Part shown: piece by piece, positions 1-8,221 of the stretch
Position numbering within the stretch: position 1 is the first letter of the stretch
Layout: the number at the start of each line of letters is the position of its first letter
DNA from: Halomonas sp. 7T
GTDB taxonomy: Bacteria > Pseudomonadota > Gammaproteobacteria > Pseudomonadales > Halomonadaceae
Assembly (NCBI RefSeq): GCF_025643255.1
Contig: NZ_CP087112.1
Span: 1,240,001-1,304,000 of the forward strand
Direction of reading: 5' to 3'
Length of the DNA stretch: 64,000 bases
The notes under the pieces: model-generated
Seen by the model: the letters and a program-made list of their open reading frames with translations, nothing else
Databases searched by the model: none
Told to the model about the DNA's origin: nothing
Translations under genes and position numbers: made by a program

Positions 1-417
1 TATGCTTAATCCTGTGGCAAACTGGAGCTCATCTAGCTGGGTAAGCGTTGCTGGATAAGGCACCGCGACGGTTAGGCGGTGGCCATGGCGGGCCAGGGGC
101 AGTACGTTAAGGCTTTGCAATACTTTAACGGGGTAATCGGCGGCGGGTGGCAGCGTAGTAAGGCGCAGCGCCTCAAGGTCGATAACCGGAAGGCCGTACT
201 CCCATCCCGCTGCTACTGTAGCTGCAACAGGGTCGGCCAGCCCGCTTTCAATAACGTGTTGAAGCAGCGAAATTTCGAGATCAGAGGCCGTCGACTGTGC
301 GGTGGCCGCTTGTGCATCGCTTAACACACCGTGTTTAACCAACCGCTGGGCAATGCCACGCAGGCCGCCGTGAGCTGCCGCGTGGCTAAGTGTCGATTCA
401 AAAGAGGGTTTAGACAT
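1..417 (-). CDS. pilB: Type IV pilus assembly ATPase PilB, N-terminal part (cut by window edge)
   Basis: The first 139 codons of a minus-strand gene start at ATG 417 and run off the left edge without a stop. The translation has the helical N-terminal domain of GspE/PilB ATPases: residues leading into AAGWEYGLPVIDLEAL and then PVKVLQSLNVLPLARHGHRL, the usual approach to the ATPase core. PilB powers pilus extension from the cytoplasmic face of the inner membrane. It lies divergent from pilA, the common arrangement where pilB (followed by pilC and pilD) is transcribed away from pilA. The Walker motifs lie outside the window, so this rests on the N-domain and context. GspE of a type II secretion system is the alternative, made unlikely by pilA next door. 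Confidence 0.82.
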   Translation of the reverse strand, partial: MSKPSFESTLSHAAAHGGLRGIAQRLVKHGVLSDAQAATAQSTASDLEISLLQHVIESGLADPVAATVAAGWEYGLPVIDLEALRLTTLPPAADYPVKVLQSLNVLPLARHGHRLTVAVPYPATLTQLDELQFATGLSI

Positions 418-593
418 GCACGACCTGTGGTAGCAAAGTGGTCAGAATGCGCTTACTTGTACCATACTAAGGGTACTGGCGGCACCACGCTTTTCTAAGC
501 GCAAACGATCATACAAACGATTGAAGTAGTAGGCCAAATGTAGTTGAAAAATCACTGTGAGTAAGCTAGTGTAACTAATATACATTAATTTTG

Positions 594-612
594 CTTGGTA
601 ATACCTACCAAG
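594..612. promoter_or_regulatory. Inverted repeat in the pilA leader
   Basis: CTTGGTA (594-600) and TACCAAG (606-612) form a perfect 7-bp inverted repeat around ATACC, ending 24 bp before the pilA ATG and just upstream of the ribosome-binding region (AGGGAGA). It could be an operator in the pilB-pilA divergent region or a hairpin in the 5' leader of pilA mRNA. No T-tract follows, so it is not a terminator. The rest of the 219-bp divergent spacer (418-636) shows no convincing sigma-54 promoter. Confidence 0.4.
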
Positions 613-636
613 CGATATCCTTAGGGAGAATTTTAG

Positions 637-1146
637 ATGCAGACAACTGCAAAAAATGCGTTTCGCAACCTCAAACAAGGCGGTTTCACGCTGATTGAGC
701 TAATGATTGTGGTGGCAATCATCGGTGTACTGGCATCTATCGCCGTGCCGCAGTATCAAAACTATGTGGGACGTGCTCAAGCCGCAGAAGCGTTTACCGC
801 AACAGCAGGTGTAAGAACAGATATTGCTGTTTATTACGCTGAAAATGGCTCTTTTCTCGGCTACACCTCTTCTGGCGGAAACGCTAACTTCAACCAAGGT
901 TCTGCTGGTGCTCTTAATGGTCAGTATATCGGCGAAGTTGCGCTCAATGGGACTCAAAATGGTGCTTATAACGTCACTTTTGATGCAGGCGTCCATGATG
1001 GTAAAACAATCACTTTTACACCTTTAATTGGTGGCGTTGCCGCTACAGCAGGTGATGCGAGCGCTTCCGCTAATGGGCAGATTTCAGGGTGGCAATGCGC
1101 AAGCGAGGACATAGGTGATACATTTTTGCCTTCTGCTTGTCGCTGA
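637..1146 (+). CDS. pilA: Type IV pilin PilA
   Basis: Prepilin of 169 residues. A 16-residue leader ends in Gly16, followed by the FTLIELMIVVAIIGVLA N-methylated helix, with Glu at mature position 5, as PilD needs for cleavage and methylation. The N-terminal helix is followed by a globular pilin head that closes with a C-terminal Cys pair (WQC ... SACR), the pilin disulfide loop. Length is typical of major type IVa pilins. The ATG at 637 is preceded by AGGGAGA. It is divergent from pilB and is followed by a strong terminator at 1167-1190, so it is probably a monocistronic, highly expressed major pilin. A role in adhesion, twitching or DNA uptake is inferred from the family. Confidence 0.93.
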   Translation: MQTTAKNAFRNLKQGGFTLIELMIVVAIIGVLASIAVPQYQNYVGRAQAAEAFTATAGVRTDIAVYYAENGSFLGYTSSGGNANFNQGSAGALNGQYIGEVALNGTQNGAYNVTFDAGVHDGKTITFTPLIGGVAATAGDASASANGQISGWQCASEDIGDTFLPSACR

Positions 1147-1166
1147 TTAACATAATGATATTGTAT

Positions 1167-1190
1167 AAGGGGCCTTATGGCCCCTTTTTT
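1167..1190 (+). terminator. Rho-independent terminator of pilA
   Basis: AAGGGGCC (1167-1174) pairs with GGCCCCTT (1179-1186) across the TTAT loop, followed by a T run to 1190. It separates pilA from the second pilin gene starting 18 bp later. Confidence 0.92.
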
Positions 1191-1207
1191 GATGGGAGAG
1201 ACCAGTC

Positions 1208-2059
1208 GTGGCCAAAAATGCGCGCGGCTTTACGCTGATTGAGCTGATGGTAGTGGTGGCGGTGATAGGCGTATTGGCGGCGATTGCCGTGCCACAGTAT
1301 CGGGACTATATGGTTCGTAGCAAAGTGACTGAGGCGCTTAGCCTTGTACGGCCTTATCAGTTGGATGTAACGGAAGCATTGGCTGGGTTATCTGCGATGC
1401 CAGAAAGCCAAGTGGCGCTTGATGCCCAGTATGTTGCATCGTTATCGGTAAATGATGAAGGTACTATTGATGTAACAACGCGCATGACGGGTGCTCGGGT
1501 TGATCCTGCATTGCGCTTCACGCCTGATAGCCAAGGTTGGGTGTGTTCACTCACCCAAGGGCTGCCTCGCCATGTGCCAAGTGAGTGCCGAGCGACGGTA
1601 GGGCCTTATACAATTTCAGAATTGGATGGGTTGAATTATGACAACTTAAATCTTGGCTTACAGGGAAATTATACCGGGGAGCGTAAAGAGATTGCGATTC
1701 CAGCGACGTTTTCAGGCCAGGCACTTGAGCAAATTCATCAAGATGTGTTCGCAAATGCTGGCTTAACATCGGTGTCGTTTGATTCTGCATCCAACTTAAC
1801 GCGAATACACGCCCGTGCTTTCCAAAGTAATGAATTAACAGAGGTACGCTTGCCGGATAGCTTGACCCGAATTGATTGGGGTGCATTTAGCAATAACTCA
1901 AACCTTAATCGCGTGACAATTGGCGCTAATGTTACAACCATAGAAGGAAATGCTTTTCCAGGCGGCGATAGGTTCAGCGATGCATATAGAGCTAATAATG
2001 GTGGAGCAGGAACATATGAGAGACAGCAGGATGGTACGTGGGTGAAAGTAACGAGCTAG
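1208..2059 (+). CDS. Type IV pilin-like protein fused to a BspA-type leucine-rich-repeat tail
   Basis: 283 residues with a GTG start at 1208, preceded by GGGAGAG. Residues 1-7 are a short prepilin leader (MAKNARG), followed by [17 protein letters not shown], so PilD cleavage after Gly7 and Glu at mature position 5 are predicted. Residues 8-128 form a pilin head ending with the disulfide loop Cys113-Cys127 (WVC ... PSECR), which matches the very end of PilA (PSACR). The protein then continues for about 155 residues: [57 protein letters not shown]. These are BspA-like (LRR_5) repeats, closed by an [14 protein letters not shown] cap typical of that family. The LRR tail is therefore attached exactly where a pilin normally stops. 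It probably acts as a tip or minor pilin carrying a binding domain. Function is inference; the two-domain architecture is visible directly. Confidence 0.85.
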   Translation: MAKNARGFTLIELMVVVAVIGVLAAIAVPQYRDYMVRSKVTEALSLVRPYQLDVTEALAGLSAMPESQVALDAQYVASLSVNDEGTIDVTTRMTGARVDPALRFTPDSQGWVCSLTQGLPRHVPSECRATVGPYTISELDGLNYDNLNLGLQGNYTGERKEIAIPATFSGQALEQIHQDVFANAGLTSVSFDSASNLTRIHARAFQSNELTEVRLPDSLTRIDWGAFSNNSNLNRVTIGANVTTIEGNAFPGGDRFSDAYRANNGGAGTYERQQDGTWVKVTS

Positions 2060-2097
2060 CCACCTTCCATACTGCCTGCTTATTTGTTACCTAAACT

Positions 2098-2128
2098 AAA
2101 GCTCCCTGACCACAGTGGAGCTTTTTTT
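2098..2128 (+). terminator. Terminator of the pilin-LRR gene, abutting the next start codon
   Basis: AAAGCTCC (2098-2105) pairs with GGAGCTTT (2117-2124); an inner CTG/CAG pair extends the stem, and seven T's run to 2128. The next gene's ATG is at 2129, and its only Shine-Dalgarno sequence (GTGGAG, 2115-2120) lies in the 3' arm of this stem. Confidence 0.85.
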
Positions 2129-2590
2129 ATGAACCACTTTTTACGCTCTATGCTAATTGGCGCTAGCGCGTTGTTGCTAAGCAGCGCCGCGTTGGCTCAA
2201 CCCGCCCATGCGCCCGCCCACGGCGCCCGTGATAACGCTTCCCAGGCAGAGCGCCACCGAGGCGGTGAGGGCGGCCATCGTGAAAGCGGTTCCCGTCGTT
2301 CCCATCGCGATGGTTATGTGGATTTGCCGCGCATTAACGAGCGCGAGCTGTTGCGCTTACTGCGCCGCCACGATGCCCCCCGTGCGGAACCGTTACCCCC
2401 TGGTATTCAGCGCAATTTAGAGCGGGGCAAGCCCTTGCCGCCCGGCATTGCTAAGCGCTTTGACGGCCCCATTGCCCGTGAGCTGCCCCGTTACCCGGGA
2501 TACGAATGGGAGCGTGTTGGCGCTGATGTGGTGTTAATTGAAGCCGCGACTCGGGTGGTGGTCGATGTGTTGGTGGATGCTTTGCGCTAA
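2129..2590 (+). CDS. Secreted CigR/RcnB-like periplasmic protein
   Basis: 153 residues counted from ATG 2129, chosen because a clear signal peptide (about residues 1-24, ending ALA before QPAHAP) begins there. The mature protein is rich in His and Arg at first. It then carries the doubled motif EPLPPGIQRNLERGKPLPPG and a C-terminal segment (YEWERVGADVVLIEAATRVVVDVL) typical of the RcnB/CigR family. These include a nickel/cobalt homeostasis protein and a Salmonella anti-virulence regulator; many members have no known role. The ribosome-binding site is buried in the preceding terminator, suggesting either readthrough or structure-controlled translation. Assignment is from motif similarity; metal binding by the His-rich part is possible but unproven. 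Confidence 0.75.
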   Translation: MNHFLRSMLIGASALLLSSAALAQPAHAPAHGARDNASQAERHRGGEGGHRESGSRRSHRDGYVDLPRINERELLRLLRRHDAPRAEPLPPGIQRNLERGKPLPPGIAKRFDGPIARELPRYPGYEWERVGADVVLIEAATRVVVDVLVDALR

Positions 2591-2677
2591 CCCGTTCCCA
2601 TGTGTCGGGGCGTCATGGTAATGCCATGGATCAACGCTTATGCTGAGAAACAACAAACACCCCACTGAGGAGCGAAC

Positions 2678-3493
2678 ATGGCGGTTTATACCCTGGAAGC
2701 GCGGATGGCGCTGGCCATAGAGATTGCTGAAGAGGCTGGGCAGATGATTCGTAATGCCCGAGAACAGCAAGGGTTTAGCCAGCGGCTGAAAGGAGGAATC
2801 GAGCTAGTTACCGATGTAGACGTTGCCGTAGATACGCTTATTAGCCAGCGCCTGGAGGAGCACTTCCCAGGGGAGGCACGGTTGAGCGAGGAGCTAAGCC
2901 CGGAGCGTGCGCTGCATACCCCCGCCGAGCAGCTCTGGGTTGTGGACCCGATTGATGGCACGGTTAATTTTGCCCAGGGCCTGCGCCATGTGGCGGTGTC
3001 AATCGGCTGGATGGAGCAGGGGGTGGGTAAAGTAGGCGTGATACATGCGCCGTTTTTAGGTGAAACCTTTAGCGCGGCAGAGGGGCTAGGTGCATTCTGC
3101 AACCAGCAGTCTATTAAGCCGAGCGGCGCTGAGACGCTTGAAAGCACGCTGGTAGGTACCGGCTTTCCCTATCAAAAAGAGCAGCGTAAAAAACTTCTGC
3201 CACGCTTAGAAGCGGTACTCACTGGCTGTCAGGATGTCCGCCGTAATGGTTCAGCGGCACTGGACTTGTGTGATGTGGCCTGCGGTCGTTTAGATGCCTA
3301 CTACGAAAGCGTATCGCCCTGGGATTTTGTGGCGGGTTGGGTCATTGCTCGCGAAGCAGGCGCGCGGGTGGGGCATTTAAGCGAAGTGCCTGACGGTGTA
3401 CCGGCAGACCTCTACCCGGAGCAGTTGCTAGTAACTACCCCCAAGGTTTACGACGCCATGGCGTCCTTATTAAAAGCAGCCGACCACGCGTAA
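2678..3493 (+). CDS. Inositol monophosphatase family phosphatase
   Basis: 271 residues, ATG 2678 with GAGGAG upstream. It shows the metal-dependent phosphatase signatures of the IMPase/FBPase family: ELVTDVDVAVD, SEE (second metal site), WVVDPIDGTVNF (DxxDGT) and, near the C-terminus, NGSAALDLCDVACGRLDAYYE then WDFVAGWVIAREAGARV. Such enzymes hydrolyse inositol-1-phosphate, PAP or related small phosphates with Mg2+. The closest remembered relative is SuhB, but CysQ-like and histidinol-phosphate phosphatase-like members share these motifs, so the substrate is left open. It is followed by a tRNA gene and appears to be transcribed alone. Confidence 0.88.
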   Translation: MAVYTLEARMALAIEIAEEAGQMIRNAREQQGFSQRLKGGIELVTDVDVAVDTLISQRLEEHFPGEARLSEELSPERALHTPAEQLWVVDPIDGTVNFAQGLRHVAVSIGWMEQGVGKVGVIHAPFLGETFSAAEGLGAFCNQQSIKPSGAETLESTLVGTGFPYQKEQRKKLLPRLEAVLTGCQDVRRNGSAALDLCDVACGRLDAYYESVSPWDFVAGWVIAREAGARVGHLSEVPDGVPADLYPEQLLVTTPKVYDAMASLLKAADHA

Positions 3494-3609
3494 CGGCAAG
3501 CGATTGAAAAGAAAGCGCAAAAAGTGCTTTTCATTTGGCGTATAAAACGCTAGTATACGCACCGTCTTGAGGCAAACGTTAGCTACACCAACATTGCTTA
3601 TTAAGACAT

Positions 3610-3686
3610 CGGAGTGTGGCGCAGCTTGGTAGCGCGTTGCAATGGGGTTGCAAAGGTCGCAGGTTCGAATCCTGTCACTCCGACCA
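3610..3686 (+). tRNA. tRNA-Pro(GGG)
   Basis: A 77-nt cloverleaf with acceptor CGGAGTG/CACTCCG, D stem GCGC/GCGC, anticodon stem TTGCA/TGCAA with loop ATGGGGT (anticodon GGG, 3644-3646), T loop TTCGAAT and an encoded CCA end. It reads CCC codons. It stands alone with its own terminator. Confidence 0.96.
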
Positions 3687-3697
3687 AAAGTTTCTAA

Positions 3698-3743
3698 CGA
3701 AAACCGCCGCTACGGATTATTCCGAGCGGCGGTTTTCGTTTTT
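3698..3743 (+). terminator. Terminator after tRNA-Pro(GGG)
   Basis: CGAAAACCGCCGCT (3698-3711) pairs perfectly with AGCGGCGGTTTTCG (3725-3738). The loop itself contains CGGA/TCCG, and five T's follow. Confidence 0.92.
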
Positions 3744-3839
3744 CTGAAGAAAGCAGTGGAATACTTTAGTGAAGCGCTTAGCTGCTGGCAGCGCATACAC
3801 TTTACCCTGTTGGATGAGGTGTATGCGCTGACGGGTGCT

Positions 3840-5237
3840 TTAGCGCGTTTCCACTTGAAGTGAGAGCTGGGAGGGTAGCCCCAGGGGATCTTGCGCGTAG
3901 GTGTTTAAGTTACTCTCGGCAGGGAGGGTGATGTTCAGCACCAGTTGGCTGGCGTTACCTTCCAGTAGCTCGACCATTCCCAGCAGAACAGACTGAACCT
4001 CAGGGCCGAACATCATGCCAAAGCCTTTTGCTTGAGTTCGGGCTTGTTCAATAATCTGTGCCTCTGAGACGCCCTCCATCGTCGCGCCTAATGTAACAAG
4101 CCTTGCGAGAAGACCTTCATCATCCAGTGTTAATGTCACATCGCCACCCAGCAGTGTTGCAGCATCCAGCAGGCGGGTATCGCGCAAAGCCTCTACGGGA
4201 GTGGTGTTTTTAGGCAGCACAACGGGGATGTCGTAATTAACGTTCAAGCCTATTGCATCGTGGAGCATGATGCGGCTGTCCCCACCCAATACGCTTTGGC
4301 TCTCTTGCTCTTTCCAGAGGCCTTCAAAGTGGGCATCCACTGCAAGCGTGCCACTGCCATCGGTAAGCACATTGCTGACCATGCGCATGTTGGTGCGTTC
4401 AGAGGGAGGGGCAAGCGCAATCATACGATTAAGATCAAGCTCCAGTGTTTCGATCCAGGCACCGCCTTCACCATCATTGAAATCGCCATCAAATTTTAGA
4501 CGCTCTAGTGAGGCAACTAGCGTATCGCTCTCGATCGCCATGTTTTCTACGATCATAGCGCCGAGGTGCTCGTCCTGTTCACCTTGCATGCCATGAAGCG
4601 CTTCAATACGTAACCGATCTAGTAGTAGAGAGCCGCTTCCTAAGTCACCTAAATCTTCTCCCTGCATCGCTACGCCGCTGAACTCCAGCATACCGATGGT
4701 ATCTGCGGAGAGTTGTTCTCCGCGCACTTCGGCAATTTCTAGACGTCCAGGCGCCGGGCCTATGCCTAATTCATACAGGAAGTCGCCCGCTAACTCAGAG
4801 TTAAGATCCAAGGCAATATTGTCAATGCTCAAATTTGCCAGGTTTAAAGGTGTTTGTTGCATCGACTCATCATTGAAAACCGCCATGCCTGGCTCGCCAA
4901 ATACCGCGCTGTCGATACTCATGAGCAACAGCTCTGTCAGGCTGTCTTCGACCCTGATGCCTTCCACGCGTACTTCGTCAGGGCTGTCGTAGTTGCCACT
5001 AACAATATAACGCTCAATTTTAAGACGTTCACCCTCTGGTGATTCATAAACAATGTCTTCGGCGGTGAAGCGGTCTCGAAGCACTGCTTTGGAGACATCG
5101 CCAATACGCAGTTCGCCATCGGCGAAGAGCGCGGTGAGTTCCGCCTCAAGACGCTCGGGGGTAGCAAAGCTTGGGCCAGCGACCAGAAGACTTAACGTGG
5201 CGATACCAACACACGTAGGTTTGATAAAAAATGACAT
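3840..5237 (-). CDS. Exported protein of unknown function
   Basis: 465 residues counted from ATG 5237, which has AAAGG seven bases upstream; an in-frame TTG 15 bp earlier is less likely. A Sec signal peptide covers about residues 1-25 (hydrophobic ATLSLLVAG, cleavage near SFA-TPE). The mature protein is acidic and made of repeated amphipathic beta-like stretches (LANLSIDNIALDLNSEL, SLLLDRLRIEAL, VTLTLDDEGLLARL), resembling periplasmic beta-rich scaffolds such as the DUF945/AsmA-type proteins. No catalytic motif, lipobox or C-terminal outer-membrane signature was found. I do not recognise the family. It lies alone on the minus strand, facing tRNA-Pro. Confidence 0.8.
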   Translation of the reverse strand: MSFFIKPTCVGIATLSLLVAGPSFATPERLEAELTALFADGELRIGDVSKAVLRDRFTAEDIVYESPEGERLKIERYIVSGNYDSPDEVRVEGIRVEDSLTELLLMSIDSAVFGEPGMAVFNDESMQQTPLNLANLSIDNIALDLNSELAGDFLYELGIGPAPGRLEIAEVRGEQLSADTIGMLEFSGVAMQGEDLGDLGSGSLLLDRLRIEALHGMQGEQDEHLGAMIVENMAIESDTLVASLERLKFDGDFNDGEGGAWIETLELDLNRMIALAPPSERTNMRMVSNVLTDGSGTLAVDAHFEGLWKEQESQSVLGGDSRIMLHDAIGLNVNYDIPVVLPKNTTPVEALRDTRLLDAATLLGGDVTLTLDDEGLLARLVTLGATMEGVSEAQIIEQARTQAKGFGMMFGPEVQSVLLGMVELLEGNASQLVLNITLPAESNLNTYAQDPLGLPSQLSLQVETR

Positions 5238-5553
5238 TGGGCAGCCTTTCAATGAGTAGAGCCATAGACCAAGTGTAGGCTTATAGCGCTTACAGTATTG
5301 GGTAGATTAACCGATAATAGCTGATTAAGAGGATAGAATGTAAATTTAGATTAGTTTTCTGGGTCGAGGAATGCGTACTCACTCCACAGCACGGAGCCGT
5401 CAACTAGTTGGGACGTGCGTTATTAAGCGGGTCAGAGATAAAGCTTTAGAAACTTCGTTTTGCAGGTGATGGCAGCAAGGTAGGCAGGGATAATAGCGCT
5501 TGGATCATAAAAAAAGCCTGCTACTAACTAAATAGCAGGGCTTTGGGTGCGCT
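5238..5553. other. Intergenic stretch without a gene
   Basis: 316 bp between two minus-strand genes. The right end holds the terminator of the 68-residue gene (5509-5544). The rest should carry the promoter of the exported-protein gene, but no clear -35/-10 pair was recognised and no small reading frame with a ribosome-binding site was found. Confidence 0.5.
5509..5544 (-). terminator. Terminator of the 68-residue gene (minus strand)
   Basis: Read on the minus strand, AAAGCCCTGCTA pairs with TAGCAGGCTTT (one bulged base) and is followed by a T run (complement of the A's at 5509-5515). Confidence 0.82.
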
Positions 5554-5760
5554 TTATCCAGTACTTTTGGCTTTATGGTCTGCTAGTGCAGTGCTCACGG
5601 CTTCTTCCCACTGGCCTTCGGTAATGCCCCAGTGTTCCATTTGCGCTTGATCGGGGGAGCCTTCGACGGCGGCATCAAGCTCTTCTGGGGTGCTGCTCTC
5701 AAAGCAGTGCTTGGCAAATGCTTTGGTCTTGCCGTCCCTTAATTGGTCAATCATTTGCAT
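5554..5760 (-). CDS. Small acidic protein of unknown function (68 residues)
   Basis: 68 residues; ATG 5760 has an AAGGAGA ribosome-binding site at proper spacing, and a terminator follows at 5509-5544, so this is a convincing stand-alone small gene. The sequence has an alpha-helical character: KTKAFAKHCFESSTPEELD, then a WGITEGQWEEAVSTAL segment with two tryptophans. A single Cys and no membrane segment or signal peptide suggest a small cytosolic protein. I do not recognise the family. Confidence 0.72.
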   Translation of the reverse strand: MQMIDQLRDGKTKAFAKHCFESSTPEELDAAVEGSPDQAQMEHWGITEGQWEEAVSTALADHKAKSTG

Positions 5761-5876
5761 GCTGGTTCTCCTTTTCCATAGTGAAGCATACGGTGCTATT
5801 AATCACCTGAACCAGTGTAGCGGGTTAACGGTGACTCTGCTCAGCGATGACGCTTATACCTGCAGGCTGCGGTATC

Positions 5877-6602
5877 TTACAGCGTGGCGTCAATGATGAT
5901 TTTTAGCGCAATGCCTGCCAATAACAGCATAATTAAATTATCGAACCATTGATGAGGCAGGCGTTTACCCAGCTGAGCACCCAAGGGCATTGCCGCTAAT
6001 ATTACTAGCAGTGCGGCCACGCTATATGCGCTGCGCTCTAGGGTTAAAATACCGGTACTCAAGAGCGCGGGAATTTGCACGCAAGTGATTGCCACAAAAA
6101 ACACCGAGATAGAGCCGATAAACACCGGACGCTCTAGCCGCATAGCGTTGAGAAAGGTAACCGAGGCGGGTGCTGACATGCCTGCCGCACCTTGTAGCAC
6201 TCCCGCCAGTAGCCCGACAGGCAAAACGATGCGCTTGGCGAGAGCAAAGGGCAGCACCATGGTGCGTTTGGCAAGTTTAATGACTAAATACATCACTATG
6301 GCGCCTGCGACCCCTAGCGAGAGCAGGGTTGGCGAGAGCACAACCAAGCCCCAGGTGCCCAGCATAATGCCCAGCCCACCGGCGATTGAAAAAGCGGCTA
6401 AAAATTGCATCGGCAAGAGGTGACGGCGGTATTGCCAAACTTGTAGCGCATTGCTTAACAAGTTGGGTGCCACAAGTACCGCAATGGCAAGCTTTACATC
6501 ATAGAGCATTGTTAGCACGGGGATCACAATCACAGGTACCCCAGAGCCAATAGCCCCCTTAATAACCCCTGCGGCAAGCAGCGTTAGCAGAGCAATAATC
6601 AC
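5877..6602 (-). CDS. TSUP family (TauE/SafE-like) membrane transporter
   Basis: 241 residues, start GTG 6602 preceded by AGGAA. It is almost entirely hydrophobic with about eight membrane segments. The N-terminal half begins LLTLLAAGVIKGAIGSGVPV, the conserved G-x-G opening of the TauE/SafE/YfcA family, and the second half repeats the pattern (LLAGVLQGAAGMSAPASVTF). Members export sulfite, sulfoacetate or other small organosulfur anions across the inner membrane, but most are uncharacterised. It lies downstream of ppnN on the same strand, 75 bp away. The substrate cannot be deduced here. Confidence 0.88.
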   Translation of the reverse strand: MIIALLTLLAAGVIKGAIGSGVPVIVIPVLTMLYDVKLAIAVLVAPNLLSNALQVWQYRRHLLPMQFLAAFSIAGGLGIMLGTWGLVVLSPTLLSLGVAGAIVMYLVIKLAKRTMVLPFALAKRIVLPVGLLAGVLQGAAGMSAPASVTFLNAMRLERPVFIGSISVFFVAITCVQIPALLSTGILTLERSAYSVAALLVILAAMPLGAQLGKRLPHQWFDNLIMLLLAGIALKIIIDATL

Positions 6603-6677
6603 ATGCGTGTTCCTAAAAAAGGCAGGTAAAGCGTTAGCGCTAAACCTGCCGTTACGTTGTGCTGTATCTGTATGCGA

Positions 6678-8060
6678 TTACTTAAGCACGTAGCAGGGCG
6701 TGTAGGGCTGGCCATCCAGTTTCATGCGGCCTTGAGCCACAAAGGAGGTGAGCAGCTCATCTAAGCGCTGCATGAGTTCCGGTTCAGCGGTTAGCTCAAA
6801 GGGGCCGTGTGCTTCAATCGCACGAATGCCATCCTCTTTTACGTTGCCTGCCACAATACCTGAAAACGCCCGACGTAAATGGGCGGCCAGCTCATGAGTG
6901 GGCTGTTGGCGGTGTAGGGCCAGCCCGCGCATGGCGTCGTGGGTGGGCGTAAACGGTGCCTGAAACTCCCTGGCGATGGTTAAGCGCCAGTTATAGTAAA
7001 AGGCATCCTGATGTTTGCGGCGGAAGTCAGTAATTTTATCGATGCCATCGCGCATTCTACGGGCCACTTCCGTGGGGTCGCCGGTAATGATGGTGTAATA
7101 GCGGCGGATCTCTTCACCCAGGGTATAAACCAAGAATTCGTCAATTTTCTGGAAGTAGGCTGCTGAATTCGCAGGGCCGGTGAAGATAAGCGGAAAGGGG
7201 GTATCGCTGTTGCTGGGATGCAGCAAAATACCGAGTAAATAGAGAATTTCCTCGGCGGTACCGACACCGCCAGGAAAAACAATAATGCCATGGCCAAGAC
7301 GCACAAACGCTTCAAGGCGCTTCTCGATATCCGGCATGACAACGAGTTCATTAACGATAGGGTTAGGGGCTTCGGCGGCGATGATGCCTGGCTCTGAAAT
7401 GCCCAGGTAGCGGCCATCTTTACGGCGCTGTTTGGCGTGGGCAACGTTGGCGCCCTTCATCGGGCCTTTCATGGCGCCAGGGCCACAGCCAGTACAAATA
7501 TCTAAATCGCGAAGGCCCAGATGGTAGCCAACATCTTTCGAATATTCGTACTCTTCCCGGGAGATAGAGTGCCCGCCCCAACACACCACAAGGCTTGGGT
7601 CGCGGCCAGGCTTTAAGGTGCCCGCCTTGCGTAAAATGTGAAACACCGCGTTGGTCGTGCCTTCACCGGTATTGAGGTCAAAGCGGTTGTGGTGCTGAAT
7701 TTCATTGTAAACGTAGACAATGTCGCGAATGACCGCAGAGAGGTGTTCGCGAATACCGCGAATCATACGGCCATCCACAAACGCTTCAGCGGGCGCGTTG
7801 GTTAATTTCAGGCGAATGCCTCGGTCTTGCTGCAATACCTCTATATCGAAGTCTTTGTAGGCTTCTAAAATAGCTAAGCTATCATCGGTGGGGCTGCCGC
7901 AATTCAGCACCGCTAGCGCGCAACGGCGGAGTAAATCGTGTAAGCCACTTTTAGACGTGCTTTTAAGACGATTGACTTCATGTTGCGAAAGGACTTCTAA
8001 GCTTCCTTCGGGGGAGATGATGCTGGAGATTGTTGCGCGTGGCTCAGGCAGTTGCGTCAT
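6678..8060 (-). CDS. ppnN: Nucleotide 5'-monophosphate nucleosidase PpnN (LOG family)
   Basis: 460 residues from ATG 8060; this start gives the family length (about 454 in E. coli YgdH/PpnN) and begins with the usual ISPEGSLEVLSQHEV stretch. The central LOG domain has GCGPGAMKGPMKGA and the PGGVGTAEEI active-site motif; the C-terminal DUF3412-type extension (QGRMKLDGQPYTPCYVLK at the end) distinguishes PpnN from short LOG proteins. PpnN cleaves the N-glycosidic bond of purine and pyrimidine monophosphates to base plus ribose 5-phosphate and is a known (p)ppGpp target in E. coli. It is divergent from a LysR gene. Family assignment is firm; regulation here is inferred. Confidence 0.92.
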   Translation of the reverse strand: MTQLPEPRATISSIISPEGSLEVLSQHEVNRLKSTSKSGLHDLLRRCALAVLNCGSPTDDSLAILEAYKDFDIEVLQQDRGIRLKLTNAPAEAFVDGRMIRGIREHLSAVIRDIVYVYNEIQHHNRFDLNTGEGTTNAVFHILRKAGTLKPGRDPSLVVCWGGHSISREEYEYSKDVGYHLGLRDLDICTGCGPGAMKGPMKGANVAHAKQRRKDGRYLGISEPGIIAAEAPNPIVNELVVMPDIEKRLEAFVRLGHGIIVFPGGVGTAEEILYLLGILLHPSNSDTPFPLIFTGPANSAAYFQKIDEFLVYTLGEEIRRYYTIITGDPTEVARRMRDGIDKITDFRRKHQDAFYYNWRLTIAREFQAPFTPTHDAMRGLALHRQQPTHELAAHLRRAFSGIVAGNVKEDGIRAIEAHGPFELTAEPELMQRLDELLTSFVAQGRMKLDGQPYTPCYVLK

Positions 8061-8221
8061 TAGAATGGCTTTCCCTAGGGGTAAAAAAATCACAATCTGC
8101 ATACTATCACGCTGTTACGGCCGATTCAGTAGCGCTGACGGTGCGCCCAGCGGGTAGCTGAGTTGTGCTACTCTATGCGGACGTTAAAAGCAGATGATGA
8201 CTCATAAGATGGCGCTTTATT

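Noticed and set aside
470..500. Sigma-54 promoter for pilA
   Set aside because: CGGCAC near 478 resembles a -24 box, but the -12 GC is missing and the distance to pilA is long.
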